From Pseudomonadota bacterium (GTDB lineage Bacteria > SAR324 > XYD2-FULL-50-16 > JAHJRI01): 15,899 bases of DNA. Position numbers and translations under genes: made by a program. The notes under the pieces were generated by a model. The model did no database searches. It was not told the origin of the DNA and saw nothing but the letters and a program-made list of their open reading frames with translations. How positions within the stretch are numbered: the first letter of the stretch is position 1; every line of letters starts with the position of its first letter. Positions 1-7,600 of this stretch are shown here, one piece after another. The stretch lies in assembly GCA_022360105.1 (NCBI GenBank), contig JAKSDL010000157.1, positions 1 to 15,899 on the forward strand, read 5' to 3'.

Positions 1-1619
1 AGCAAGAACCAGGCGATTAAAACATCACCCATCACCATTAAAAACGGTACTGAATGAGCAAACGCCACTTTAAATTGGGCTGACATAGCGTTTTTTCCTA
101 GCTCCATGGCAGTGGATTGAAGTTTATTTGCTGCCTCGTCGAGTTTCTCCCCAAAACTTTCCAAACCTTTCGTCTGTTTTGCCTTCTCGGCAATAGTCTG
201 AATTTCATTGATCAGTCCCATAAACACCTGGCCTTCTTTCATCGGCATTTTTCTGGCCAGTAAATCCATCGCTTGAATACCATCGGTCCCTTCGTAGATG
301 GACGCAATCTTACAATCCCTTGCCAACTGTTCAATAGGGTAATCCTTTGTATAACCGGCTCCACCATACACCTGCATGGCCTGGACGCACATGTTAAAAC
401 CAAGATTTGAATTATATGTTTTCAATATAGGAGTCAAGATATCAATCATGCCGTTGTATTTTTCTTTTTCCTCATCGGTTTTGGCCATTTCGACCCAGTC
501 AAAGCAAGCAGCAACATAATGAGTAAAACTTCTCATCCCTTCGACGTATGCTTTCATATCGAGCAGCATCCGCCTTACGTCGGGATGTTCGATAATGGGG
601 ACTGACGGAGCATCATGATTCATAAAGTTTTCCAGAGATCTGCCTTGAATACGATCTCTCGAGTACCCCAAAGCATAAAGATAAGCAGCAGATGCGTGGG
701 TAAATGCCTGGTGCCCCACACCCAATCTTGCTTCGTTCATCATATGAAACATGACTCTCATTCCCTTGTTTTCTTCACCTAACAGGACACCCTTACATTC
801 ACCTTTGGAGCCAAGAGACATGGAACAGGTAGCGCTCCCGTGAATTCCCATCTTTTCTTCCAGGGCCGTACAAATAATATCGTTTCTATCTCCCATGCTA
901 CCATCTTCGTTCACCCAGAATTTTGGTACCAGAAACAGTGAAATGCCCTTGGTTCCGGCAGGTGCTCCTTCAATTCTGGCCAAAACAGGATGAATAATAT
1001 TTTCCACCAGATCATGATCACCCGAGGTAATGAAAATTTTGTTTCCGGTAAGCGAAAATGTACCATCATCATTTCGTTTTGCGGTCGTTGTCAGCGCACC
1101 GACATCAGATCCGGCATCCGGTTCTGTTAGCAGCATGGTTCCGCCCCATTTTCCTGTATAAATATTTTTCAGGAAAAGTTCTTTTTGCTCGTCGGTTCCA
1201 TAAATTTCGATCATCTTTCCAGTGCCATGACCAATCAGGGCATAGGCAGCGAACGAAAAATTACTACCGGATAGATACTCATTGGAAGCAGATGAAATAA
1301 CGTGAGGTAGACCTTGCCCTCCAACTTCCGGATCTTCCATCATCGCCGTGTATTCTGCCTCAACAAACAATTTAAAAGGTCTTCTGAAGCATTCAGGTGC
1401 TTTAACAACGCCATCAACGAGACTAACTCCCTGTTTGTCCCCTTCCGTGTAAGTTGGAAGAATTTCTTTCAAACCGAAATTTCTTGCCTCTTTAATTATC
1501 ATTTCAAAGGTTTTTCGGTTAAAATCTGCATATTTTTCATTCTCAGCCAGTTGATCAATACCAAATTGCTCGAATAAAACAAAATTGATATCCCTTAAAT
1601 CCGCTTGAATTTGAGCCAT
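1..1619 (-). CDS. Acyl-CoA dehydrogenase, large (about 600-residue) type, 3' end missing
   Basis: FAD-dependent alpha,beta-dehydrogenation of an acyl-CoA; substrate unknown. I translated the minus strand by hand: 539 complete codons are open from ATG at 1619 to the window edge. Residues 5-35 (DLRDINFVLFEQFG) match the small N-terminal domain of the long acyl-CoA dehydrogenases, which include DmdC-like methylmercaptopropionyl-CoA dehydrogenases. The FAD/substrate motif MLLTEPDAGSDVG starts near residue 162. YGGAGYTKDYPIEQ and then IYEGTDGIQ follow, with the predicted catalytic base Glu443 in YEGT. The stretch after about residue 460 resembles the C-terminal extension found only in this long type; I estimate 50-70 residues are missing. 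The start is supported by AAGGAGGG at 1623-1630, three bases before the ATG. The gene upstream on the same strand is an HTH regulator ending 111 bases away, which could control it. Family certain; substrate not assignable. Confidence 0.93.
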   Translation of the reverse strand, partial: MAQIQADLRDINFVLFEQFGIDQLAENEKYADFNRKTFEMIIKEARNFGLKEILPTYTEGDKQGVSLVDGVVKAPECFRRPFKLFVEAEYTAMMEDPEVGGQGLPHVISSASNEYLSGSNFSFAAYALIGHGTGKMIEIYGTDEQKELFLKNIYTGKWGGTMLLTEPDAGSDVGALTTTAKRNDDGTFSLTGNKIFITSGDHDLVENIIHPVLARIEGAPAGTKGISLFLVPKFWVNEDGSMGDRNDIICTALEEKMGIHGSATCSMSLGSKGECKGVLLGEENKGMRVMFHMMNEARLGVGHQAFTHASAAYLYALGYSRDRIQGRSLENFMNHDAPSVPIIEHPDVRRMLLDMKAYVEGMRSFTHYVAACFDWVEMAKTDEEKEKYNGMIDILTPILKTYNSNLGFNMCVQAMQVYGGAGYTKDYPIEQLARDCKIASIYEGTDGIQAMDLLARKMPMKEGQVFMGLINEIQTIAEKAKQTKGLESFGEKLDEAANKLQSTAMELGKNAMSAQFKVAFAHSVPFLMVMGDVLIAWFL

Positions 1620-1730
1620 TGTCCCTCCTTAATGGAATGCGCCTGATAGGCAGTCGACCGATCCGGTCCGAAGTTAAGCTGTTTTAATCATGGTGAAACG
1701 ATTCCACAGTCAAAAAAACCATTTAAAATA
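1620..1730 (-). promoter_or_regulatory. 5' region of the acyl-CoA dehydrogenase gene with short inverted repeats
   Basis: Short spacer between the HTH gene and the acyl-CoA dehydrogenase gene. It holds a strong ribosome-binding site (AAGGAGGG on the minus strand, 1623-1630), the inverted repeat GCCT-GAT-AGGC at 1641-1651 and the inverted repeat GACCG-ATC-CGGTC at 1656-1668. A -35-like TTGACT lies on the minus strand at 1713-1708, but I see no good -10 at the right spacing. The repeats could be operators or mRNA leader hairpins; nothing decides between these. Confidence 0.35.
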
Positions 1731-2402
1731 CTAACCCGAAATGTCATCAACATAAACTACTATGAAATCGGGCGGAACAAACTTGGAGTTTACACGAAGA
1801 ATGCGCAGTTTGTCAGTCTTGCTACCTTGTTTTTTGCTTCTCTTGTTACCACTGTATTCCAACTCTATGGCATTTTCTCCTTTATTAGCCCAGGCTTTTT
1901 GAAAGGATGCTGTGATTTCCGGGTGATAAGGAAAGATTTGTTTGCTTGTCATGCCAATAATTCTGGGGATGATTCCTGTTGCCTCTTTTTTCCAGGAAGG
2001 ATCGCAATCCAGAAAATAGAACCCTTTTCCCTTTTTCTGCCAGGTCGAAATCAAAGTCGGTGTATTCTCCTTTTCCGAGAATCCTAATTCGATGATCCGC
2101 TCTACTGTTTTGCCTGGAATGACAACGCCCTCTTTTTCGTAAAAAGTTTCCACCCTGGAAAGTACATCAGATGGTTTTAAACCGAAGTATCCGGCAAGCT
2201 TACATAAATCAACAATGGACCAGTGTCGGTTACCTTCCTTGATCTTTCTGAAAGTTCTGGCATCTGTGTCGTTCCTGCCGAGTCCGGCATCACGACTGAA
2301 ATGCGTTTCCTTAATTTCCCTTTCCTGCAACGTTTTTACTAACCACTGTGTAATGGCAAGCTCGTACGCTTCACTATCTTTCCATTTTACTGTTGAATCC
2401 AT
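1731..2402 (-). CDS. XRE-type HTH regulator with PAS-like C-terminal domain
   Basis: Predicted cytoplasmic DNA-binding regulator of 223 residues. Residues about 35-82 (from HFSRDAGLG through FRKIKEGNRHWSIVDLCKLA to GLKPSDVL) have the pattern of a Cro/C1-type helix-turn-helix, with a short insertion after the second helix. Residues about 110-222 alternate hydrophobic strands and end in FIVVYVDDIS; GFYFLDCDPSWKKEATGIIP and the following MTSKQIF resemble the early part of a PAS fold, so a small-molecule or redox sensor is plausible but not proven. No transmembrane segment is visible. ATG 2402 is the only reasonable start, because an in-frame TAA lies just upstream and the next Met is at residue 151. 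It has no Shine-Dalgarno sequence. It is divergent from the DAHP synthase leader and upstream of the acyl-CoA dehydrogenase gene; either could be a target. Confident for the HTH, less so for PAS. Confidence 0.82.
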   Translation of the reverse strand: MDSTVKWKDSEAYELAITQWLVKTLQEREIKETHFSRDAGLGRNDTDARTFRKIKEGNRHWSIVDLCKLAGYFGLKPSDVLSRVETFYEKEGVVIPGKTVERIIELGFSEKENTPTLISTWQKKGKGFYFLDCDPSWKKEATGIIPRIIGMTSKQIFPYHPEITASFQKAWANKGENAIELEYSGNKRSKKQGSKTDKLRILRVNSKFVPPDFIVVYVDDISG

Positions 2403-2410
2403 GCCGCAGC

Positions 2411-2437
2411 CTAATAGGTATTTTTAGCCTCTGTCAA
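2411..2437 (-). promoter_or_regulatory. Candidate sigma70-type promoter of the HTH regulator gene
   Basis: Minus strand: perfect -35 TTGACA at 2437-2432 and -10-like TATTAG (four of six) at 2416-2411 with a short 15-base spacer. The start point would fall at about 2404-2402, on or next to the ATG, implying a leaderless mRNA and fitting the lack of a ribosome-binding site. An imperfect palindrome (GGTTT-TAT-AAACC, 2438-2450) abuts the -35 and could be an autoregulatory operator. This is inference from sequence pattern only. Confidence 0.4.
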
Positions 2438-2590
2438 GGTTTTATAAACCTATCCATAATAATGTATCGATCGATTCTCAATCCGCTAAATCCTAAAATT
2501 AAGAGTTCGTTATATATTTGTATATTTATGTCTTATATCGCATTTTTATACTAATATTTGGCTGTTTTCCGTCACTTCCAACCTTTTCAC

Positions 2591-2620
2591 TTGCCAAAAC
2601 TGAAACTTCTTTATTATAAC
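2591..2620 (+). promoter_or_regulatory. Candidate promoter of the DAHP synthase leader and gene
   Basis: TTGCCA (2591-2596, five of six) and TATAAC (2615-2620, five of six) are separated by 18 bases. An overlapping alternative -10, TATTAT, lies at 2612-2617. Transcription would start near 2627, giving a roughly 25-base untranslated leader before the leader-peptide ATG. A perfect 10-base palindrome TTAACGTTAA (2634-2643) lies just downstream of the predicted start and could be an operator. The DNA from about 2451 to 2580 is very AT-rich, like an UP-element or spacer, with no gene visible. Confidence 0.5.
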
Positions 2621-2651
2621 AAAAACTCATTGGTTAACGTTAAGGGAAAAG

Positions 2652-2735
2652 ATGAATTTAAACTATACAGGCAGTGACACATTCTATTTCTGGTACTATT
2701 TTTATTTTCCTACCGGTCTGCCTGTGGTGAGCTGA
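2652..2735 (+). CDS. Aromatic-rich attenuator leader peptide of DAHP synthase, 27 residues
   Basis: A short ORF that I found by reading the 5' region of the DAHP synthase gene; it runs from ATG 2652 to TGA 2733-2735. AAGGG (2642-2646) five bases before the ATG serves as ribosome-binding site. Residues 11-19 are FYFWYYFYF (2682-2708): four Phe, four Tyr and one Trp in a row, plus Tyr5, so 10 of 27 residues are aromatic. This is the composition of regulatory leader peptides such as TrpL and PheL, but covering all three aromatic amino acids, the end products of the pathway that the downstream enzyme opens. The peptide is not expected to have its own function. Ribosome stalling on this run when charged Phe, Tyr or Trp tRNA is scarce would select the antiterminator described in the neighbouring entry. 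Strong call from composition, placement and RNA structure together. Confidence 0.92.
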   Translation: MNLNYTGSDTFYFWYYFYFPTGLPVVS

Positions 2736-2764
2736 TTAAAACATTGTTTTTAAAGCCGCGGGTA
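2667..2764 (+). promoter_or_regulatory. Ribosome-mediated transcription attenuator: mutually exclusive 1:2 and 2:3 pairings
   Basis: Pairings worked out by eye. Segment 1 (2667-2674, ACAGGCAG) is perfectly complementary to 2718-2725 (CTGCCTGT), giving the 1:2 hairpin with the aromatic codons in its loop. Segment 2 (2719-2728, TGCCTGTGGT) pairs without interruption with 2755-2764 (GCCGCGGGTA), ten pairs of which four are G-U; this is the 2:3 antiterminator and uses the 5' arm of the terminator. Segments 3 and 4 form the terminator at 2752-2784. A ribosome stalled on the aromatic run (2682-2708) would cover segment 1 and leave segment 2 free, favouring read-through into the DAHP synthase gene. 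A ribosome reaching the stop at 2733 would cover segment 2 and favour termination. Confidence 0.82.
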
Positions 2765-2788
2765 AGCATTATGCTCGCGGCTTTTTTT
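2752..2788 (+). terminator. Attenuator terminator hairpin 1 (segments 3:4)
   Basis: Nine perfect pairs, AAAGCCGCG (2752-2760) with CGCGGCTTT (2776-2784). An inner stem (AGC 2765-2767 with GCT 2773-2775) lies in the loop, and a run of seven T (2782-2788) follows. This is a textbook intrinsic terminator between the leader peptide and the gene it controls. Its 5' arm is shared with the predicted antiterminator. Confidence 0.9.
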
Positions 2789-2793
2789 GTTTT

Positions 2794-2830
2794 AAGGTCG
2801 TGGGTGAGCTTCCGCTTCACGACCTTTTTT
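2794..2830 (+). terminator. Second terminator-like hairpin before the DAHP synthase gene
   Basis: Nine perfect pairs, AAGGTCGTG (2794-2802) with CACGACCTT (2818-2826), an inner AGC/GCT stem with loop TTCC, and T2825-2830. It has the same architecture as hairpin 1 (nine-pair stem, then GGTRAGC in the loop), suggesting duplication of one module. The T-run ends only three bases before the ribosome-binding site GGAG (2834-2837), so it could also affect translation initiation. It may add a second termination checkpoint; how read-through past it is achieved is not obvious. Confidence 0.75.
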
Positions 2831-2844
2831 ATTGGAGTTTTGTA

Positions 2845-3894
2845 ATGAAACAAACCTACGACATTCGCATTAAAGAATTACGACCTTTGGTTTCACCGGA
2901 GAAATTAAAACAGCAGCTTCCAATGTCTTCCAATTCAGCTCAGACAGTAGTAGAAAGCAGGGAAGCTATAGAACGAATATTGGGTAAGACGGATAAACGC
3001 CTGCTCGCCATCGTGGGACCTTGTTCCATCCACGATGAAAAGGCAGCTATGGATTATGCAGAAAAACTGCATAAAACCGCCCAACAAATGAAGGATACCC
3101 TTTTGATAGTTATGAGGGTCTATTTTGAGAAACCGCGAACAGCCGTCGGCTGGAAAGGCCTTATTAATGATCCCGAAAGAAATGAAACGAATGATATCGA
3201 GAACGGACTGATCCGCGCCCGAAAACTTCTTTTGGCTATTACAGATTTAGGATTACCAGTCGCTACGGAAATGCTTGATCCTATTATTCCTCAGTACACG
3301 GCCGGATTAATCAGTTGGGTTGCGATTGGAGCCAGAACAACCGAATCCCAGACTCACCGGGAAATGGCAAGTGGGCTTTCCATGCCCGTCGGATTCAAAA
3401 ATGGCACGGATGGAAGCCTGGATGTTGCTGTTAATGCAATGAAAGCCTCGGGATCTTCCCAGAGTTTTCTGGGGATCGATCAGGGCGGTTACACCAGTAT
3501 CGTCAAAACCGCAGGTAATCCCTGGGGTCATGTGGTTTTGCGGGGAGGTACTCATCCAAATTACGATCCTGTCAGTATTGAAAATACGAGACAGAGATTG
3601 AAAAAAGAAAACTTGCTTGATGCCATCCTGGTCGATTGCTCTCATGCAAACTCGGGAAAGAAATATCAAGGGCAATCTTTTGTCTGGAAGAATGTCATCG
3701 ATCAGAGACTGGAAGGGAATGATGCGCTAATTGGGATGATGCTGGAAAGTAATCTTCATGAGGGTAATCAAAAAAGTAATGCGGACGATGCTTTGTTAAA
3801 GTATGGTGTTTCCATCACAGATGAATGCATCTCATGGGAAACCACCGAAAACCTCTTGAAGTATGCTGATAAAAAGTTAAAACATGAAGGGTAG
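2845..3894 (+). CDS. aroG: 3-deoxy-7-phosphoheptulonate (DAHP) synthase, class I, AroF/G/H type
   Basis: First enzyme of the shikimate pathway: condenses phosphoenolpyruvate and erythrose 4-phosphate to DAHP in the cytoplasm. The 349 residues match the usual length (E. coli AroG 350) and align end to end. Recognisable blocks are GPCSIHD (59-65), RVYFEKPRTAVGWKGLINDP (91-110), GARTTESQTHREMASGLSMP (162-181), the following GFKNGTDG, DCSHANS (264-270), ESNLHEGNQ (301-309) and SITDECISWE. The metal ligands expected from E. coli AroG (Cys61, His268, Glu302, Asp326) correspond to Cys60, His267, Glu301 and Asp326 here. I chose ATG 2845 over the in-frame GTG 2800 because GGAG (2834-2837) sits seven bases before it, the protein then matches the family N-terminus, and the longer form would be translated from a terminator hairpin. 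Expression is probably controlled by the upstream attenuator. The feedback inhibitor (Phe, Tyr or Trp) cannot be read safely from the sequence; the symbol denotes the family, not the isoenzyme. Confidence 0.96.
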   Translation: MKQTYDIRIKELRPLVSPEKLKQQLPMSSNSAQTVVESREAIERILGKTDKRLLAIVGPCSIHDEKAAMDYAEKLHKTAQQMKDTLLIVMRVYFEKPRTAVGWKGLINDPERNETNDIENGLIRARKLLLAITDLGLPVATEMLDPIIPQYTAGLISWVAIGARTTESQTHREMASGLSMPVGFKNGTDGSLDVAVNAMKASGSSQSFLGIDQGGYTSIVKTAGNPWGHVVLRGGTHPNYDPVSIENTRQRLKKENLLDAILVDCSHANSGKKYQGQSFVWKNVIDQRLEGNDALIGMMLESNLHEGNQKSNADDALLKYGVSITDECISWETTENLLKYADKKLKHEG

Positions 3895-3896
3895 GT

Positions 3897-4670
3897 TCAC
3901 ATTTGAAGTTGTGAAGCTAGAACTGCAGCCCCAATGGCACCGTTTTCCTGAGGGGCTTCGGCCACTGCTACCGGTGTGCCTAGTTTATTTTCCAATGCTT
4001 TTACCACACCGATATTTTTGGCTACTCCGCCTGTCATTAAAACCGGCTCTTCTATACCAACACGTTTTGCCAGGGAAGCCACTCTCGAAGCAATAGACTC
4101 ATGAATACCTGCCATAATATTCTCTCGGTATTCACCTTTTGAGATCAGGGAAATCACTTCAGACTCTGCAAAAACAGTACATAAACTACTGATCTTAGAA
4201 GGGTTTTCCGAATTCAAAGAAAGCGTACCAAAATCGGTCAGTTCAACTTCCAAAGCCCTGGCCATTACTTCTAAAAACCGGCCAGTTCCCGCAGCACACT
4301 TATCATTCATAGCAAAGTCCTTGACCTTTCCGTTTCCATCGACAGACATTGCCTTGCTATCCTGCCCCCCAATATCTATGATTGTTCGTGCTTCAGGATT
4401 TTGGAAATTAGCTCCAGCTCCATGACAGGTGATTTCGGTAATAGATTTATGGGAAAATTCTACGTTGTTACGTCCGTAACCCGTTGAAACAATTCTATCT
4501 ACCTTTGATTCGGTTATATCAACCTCAGCAAGCAATTCCTTAAAAATGTCTTTACCAGCTTGTTCTGAATTATAACCGGTGAACATAACCTTGGTTCCTG
4601 CAATGGTGTCATCAATCAGCAATGCTCCTTTTGCCGTGATCGAGCCAATATCAATTCCAACCGTAATCAT
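3897..4670 (-). CDS. 2-Hydroxyacyl-CoA dehydratase activase (HgdC/BadF-BcrA ATPase family)
   Basis: ATP-driven electron-transfer activator of the HgdC family (ASKHA fold). Known members use a [4Fe-4S] cluster bridged between two subunits to inject one low-potential electron into 2-hydroxyacyl-CoA dehydratases; relatives serve benzoyl-CoA reductase. The 257 residues match the family length (about 260). Visible are the phosphate loop GIDIGSITAKG (5-15), STGYGR (62-67), DIGGQDSK (99-106), NDKCAAGTGRF (122-132) with Cys125, SLCTVFAESEV (162-172) with Cys164, and the C-terminal TGGVAKN (213-219). The two Cys match the cluster ligands of Acidaminococcus HgdC (Cys127 and Cys166) in position. GAGGG at 4681-4677 supports the ATG. 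It follows the sigma54 activator gene by 24 bases on the same strand, so they are probably co-transcribed. No dehydratase or reductase subunit is in the window, so its partner is unknown; this is very oxygen-sensitive chemistry typical of anaerobes. Confidence 0.93.
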   Translation of the reverse strand: MITVGIDIGSITAKGALLIDDTIAGTKVMFTGYNSEQAGKDIFKELLAEVDITESKVDRIVSTGYGRNNVEFSHKSITEITCHGAGANFQNPEARTIIDIGGQDSKAMSVDGNGKVKDFAMNDKCAAGTGRFLEVMARALEVELTDFGTLSLNSENPSKISSLCTVFAESEVISLISKGEYRENIMAGIHESIASRVASLAKRVGIEEPVLMTGGVAKNIGVVKALENKLGTPVAVAEAPQENGAIGAAVLASQLQM

Positions 4671-4694
4671 CCAAATCCCTCGTCTGTTAAAAAA

Positions 4695-7600
4695 TCAATT
4701 CTTTTTAATACCGTGCTTCTTCATCCGTGAACGCAAGGTACCATAGTTTATTTCCAGCAATTCTGCAGCCCCTCCCGGGCCACTGATCTTCCAATTGGTC
4801 TTTTCCATTGCCCAGAGAATATGCTGCTTTTCATTTTCTGAAAGCGAAAGGACCGCTTTTTCAGAAACATCCTGGTTGTAAGACGCCAATTTAGGTGTAC
4901 GGAATCTCGTACCCGGACTCATAATCACGCCTCGTTCAATCACATTTTCCAATTCCCGTATATTACCGGGCCAGTCATACTCCTCCAAATTAGTCAATTC
5001 TTCATCAGGCAACCCATCAAAAGATTTTCCCATTTTTTTGGCAAAAACACCTAAAAAATGTTCCGACAGCAACATGATATCTCCCTTTCTATCACGAAGA
5101 GGCGGCACTGTGATAGGGAAAACATTCAAACGGTAGTAAAGATCTTCCCTGAATTTCCCAACTCGAACCAGGTCTCTTAAATCCTGGTTCGTGGCAGCAA
5201 TCAACCTGAAATCGGAACGCAGGGTTCGGGTTCCTCCAACCCTCTCAAATTCCTGGGTTTGCAAAACCCGGAGTAGCCTTACTTGCACTTCCATTGGGAT
5301 ATCACCGATTTCATCAAGAAACAGGGTTCCTCCATCCGCCAGTTCAAATCGGCCTGCCTTCTGTTTATCAGCCCCGGTAAATGCTCCTTTTTCATGGCCA
5401 AACAATTCACTGGCAATCAATCCTTCTGAAAATGCACTACAGTTCACGCGTATATAAGGTTTGTCAGCTCTTAAGCTTCTATCCATGACAGATGCAGCGA
5501 CCAGTTCCTTTCCGACACCCGTCTCACCAAGAATCAAAACAGTAGTGTTGGTTTTGGCCACCCGCATCACCTTATTGTTGACAGCCTTAATCTCTTTGCT
5601 TTCGCCAATAATGCCATCAACCTTCAAGCCTTCCAGATGTTGATCCTTGTAATACTCTTTTTCATTGTTCAGCTTCTGGTTCAGCCTTTTCACCTCGTTG
5701 TAAGCCTCGGCATTATCCATGGCTATCGCAGCCTGAGAGGCAAAATAGGTAAACATCTGCAGGTCGGACTTTCTAAACGCCGATGCCAGAAAACGATTAT
5801 CAAAATACATAACACCAACGATTGTATTTTTCACAATCATAGGCACGCAAATACAGGAGCGTATTTTATCAAGGGCATCACGATCATTATCCAGTCCGCG
5901 ATTCAGTTCCTTGATAATACCCTTTCCGGTCATCGCTGTATCTCGAACGATTTTCATGGGAATTTTGAATTCCTCGCCTTGAATATCTTCCGCAGTGATG
6001 TTTTTGGCTGCGCGCAGTCTGAATTCAATAGGATCGGAATCCTTTTGCAGCATGAAGATAGCGCCTCGTTCCGCCCCGGTGATTCGGACAACCGTGAGAA
6101 TGATATGTTTTTCGATATCATCCGAAACCCCAATGCCTGAGATTTCCTGATTCAGCTGCAAAATTTCTTCTAACAGATTTCCTTCAACACTGATATCCTT
6201 GATTAAAAATCTTAAATCGATGGGGAATTCAAGAGAGCGGTTGGAAAGAATGACAGCTGCCGCCCTTTTGGATTCTTCCTTGGCTTTGGCCTCATCCCCT
6301 GTTGCTAAATAAAACCTGGCAAGTTCGATGCGCGTGCGAGCAATAGGCAGTCTGTGTCCGGACTGTTCCAATAGTCGCAACGAAGTGAGCAGGGAATCCA
6401 GAATTTCCTTTGGAAGGGCTCCGTTTTTTCTTTGCAACAGCGCCTTGTACCGGTAACCATACCCCTTATAAAACATGTTTTCACTGCTAACGGAGTGCTC
6501 AACGGCCTCCTCCACGGTGAGATCTTCAAAGCGGGGATACTTCCCCTGTTCCATCGACCAACAAAGCTTCAGCACAAATCCATAGGATGCGATCGGCATA
6601 CCCAAAGACGCTTCATTTTCCTTTATCAACTGCAAGTACTGGCGTAAATAACGAACCGAGGCATCGTTTTCTTTCTTCCAGTAATTCAGCAATGCCTTTA
6701 ACAGCAGGAAATCTTCTTGAAAGCGAACATCGTCGTTTTTCGCAGCAGTATGTTTTATTTCTTCCAGCAGTTGAAAAGCATCATCGATCCTTCCAATTCC
6801 CTTAAGGATGTAACCCATTTGCAAGACCGCCCAATCAGCTATTTGGATCTGATTGATGTGGAGACAATGCTTACGAATAGCGTCCAGCATGCCCAATCCC
6901 TGGCTGGCCTGGCCTAATGCGGCATAAGATCTCCCCATGGCTGCTACTGCGTAGAGCAGAGACATACTTTCAGGGAATTGTTCAACACCTCGAAATGATT
7001 TTTCATAGATCTGTGTTGCCTTGCCGAATTTTCCCTGAAGGTAGTAAAAATAAGCCCCCACTGTATGGATAGACTTAAGGTAATCCCTGTCTTCCACCTT
7101 CTGTCCAATTTTCCAGCCTTCCTCAAAGTATTTTTCAGCCCGGCGAAAATTACCACGTTGGAATTGATTGATCGCCAAATGAAGGTTGATTATAGACAGG
7201 AAGGTTTGATCGCTGATTATACTGGCTCTATCCAGAGCTTTTTCCAGAATTGAGGTGGTCCATTCGCTTTCGCTTTTGACTGAAAACATGTTCATATACT
7301 TATAAACGGTTTCCACAAAAAGCCGGTTGGAACCCGTTTCCGTAGAATCACTCAAATCACGAATGGCCTTGGTATAGCAGTCAATTGCTTCCTGGTATTT
7401 CACTTCGGTAGCATATGAATCCCCGGCTTTGATCAACCAGCGACATCCCTCAATATCATTTGGAATGTAGATAAGATGTTTGGAAAGGGCGTATGCTTTA
7501 AGACCGTTATGCTCAGGTTCATTCATCAAAATCTGGGCAACCTGCTCGTGAAGCCTGATTCGTTTTTCAACAGGATAAGCATCAAAAAGCTTCTTTCTGT

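Noticed and set aside
1058..1577. Two plus-strand ORFs within the first 1.6 kb
   Set aside because: They are shadows of the minus-strand acyl-CoA dehydrogenase, whose motifs are continuous across the region.
2800..2844. N-terminal extension of DAHP synthase from an in-frame GTG at 2800
   Set aside because: The extension is read from the second terminator hairpin, has no ribosome-binding site and does not match the family N-terminus; ATG 2845 has GGAG at good spacing.
5637..6140. 167-residue plus-strand ORF inside the sigma54 activator gene
   Set aside because: Antisense to the GAF region of an intact gene, with no recognisable domain and no ribosome-binding site.
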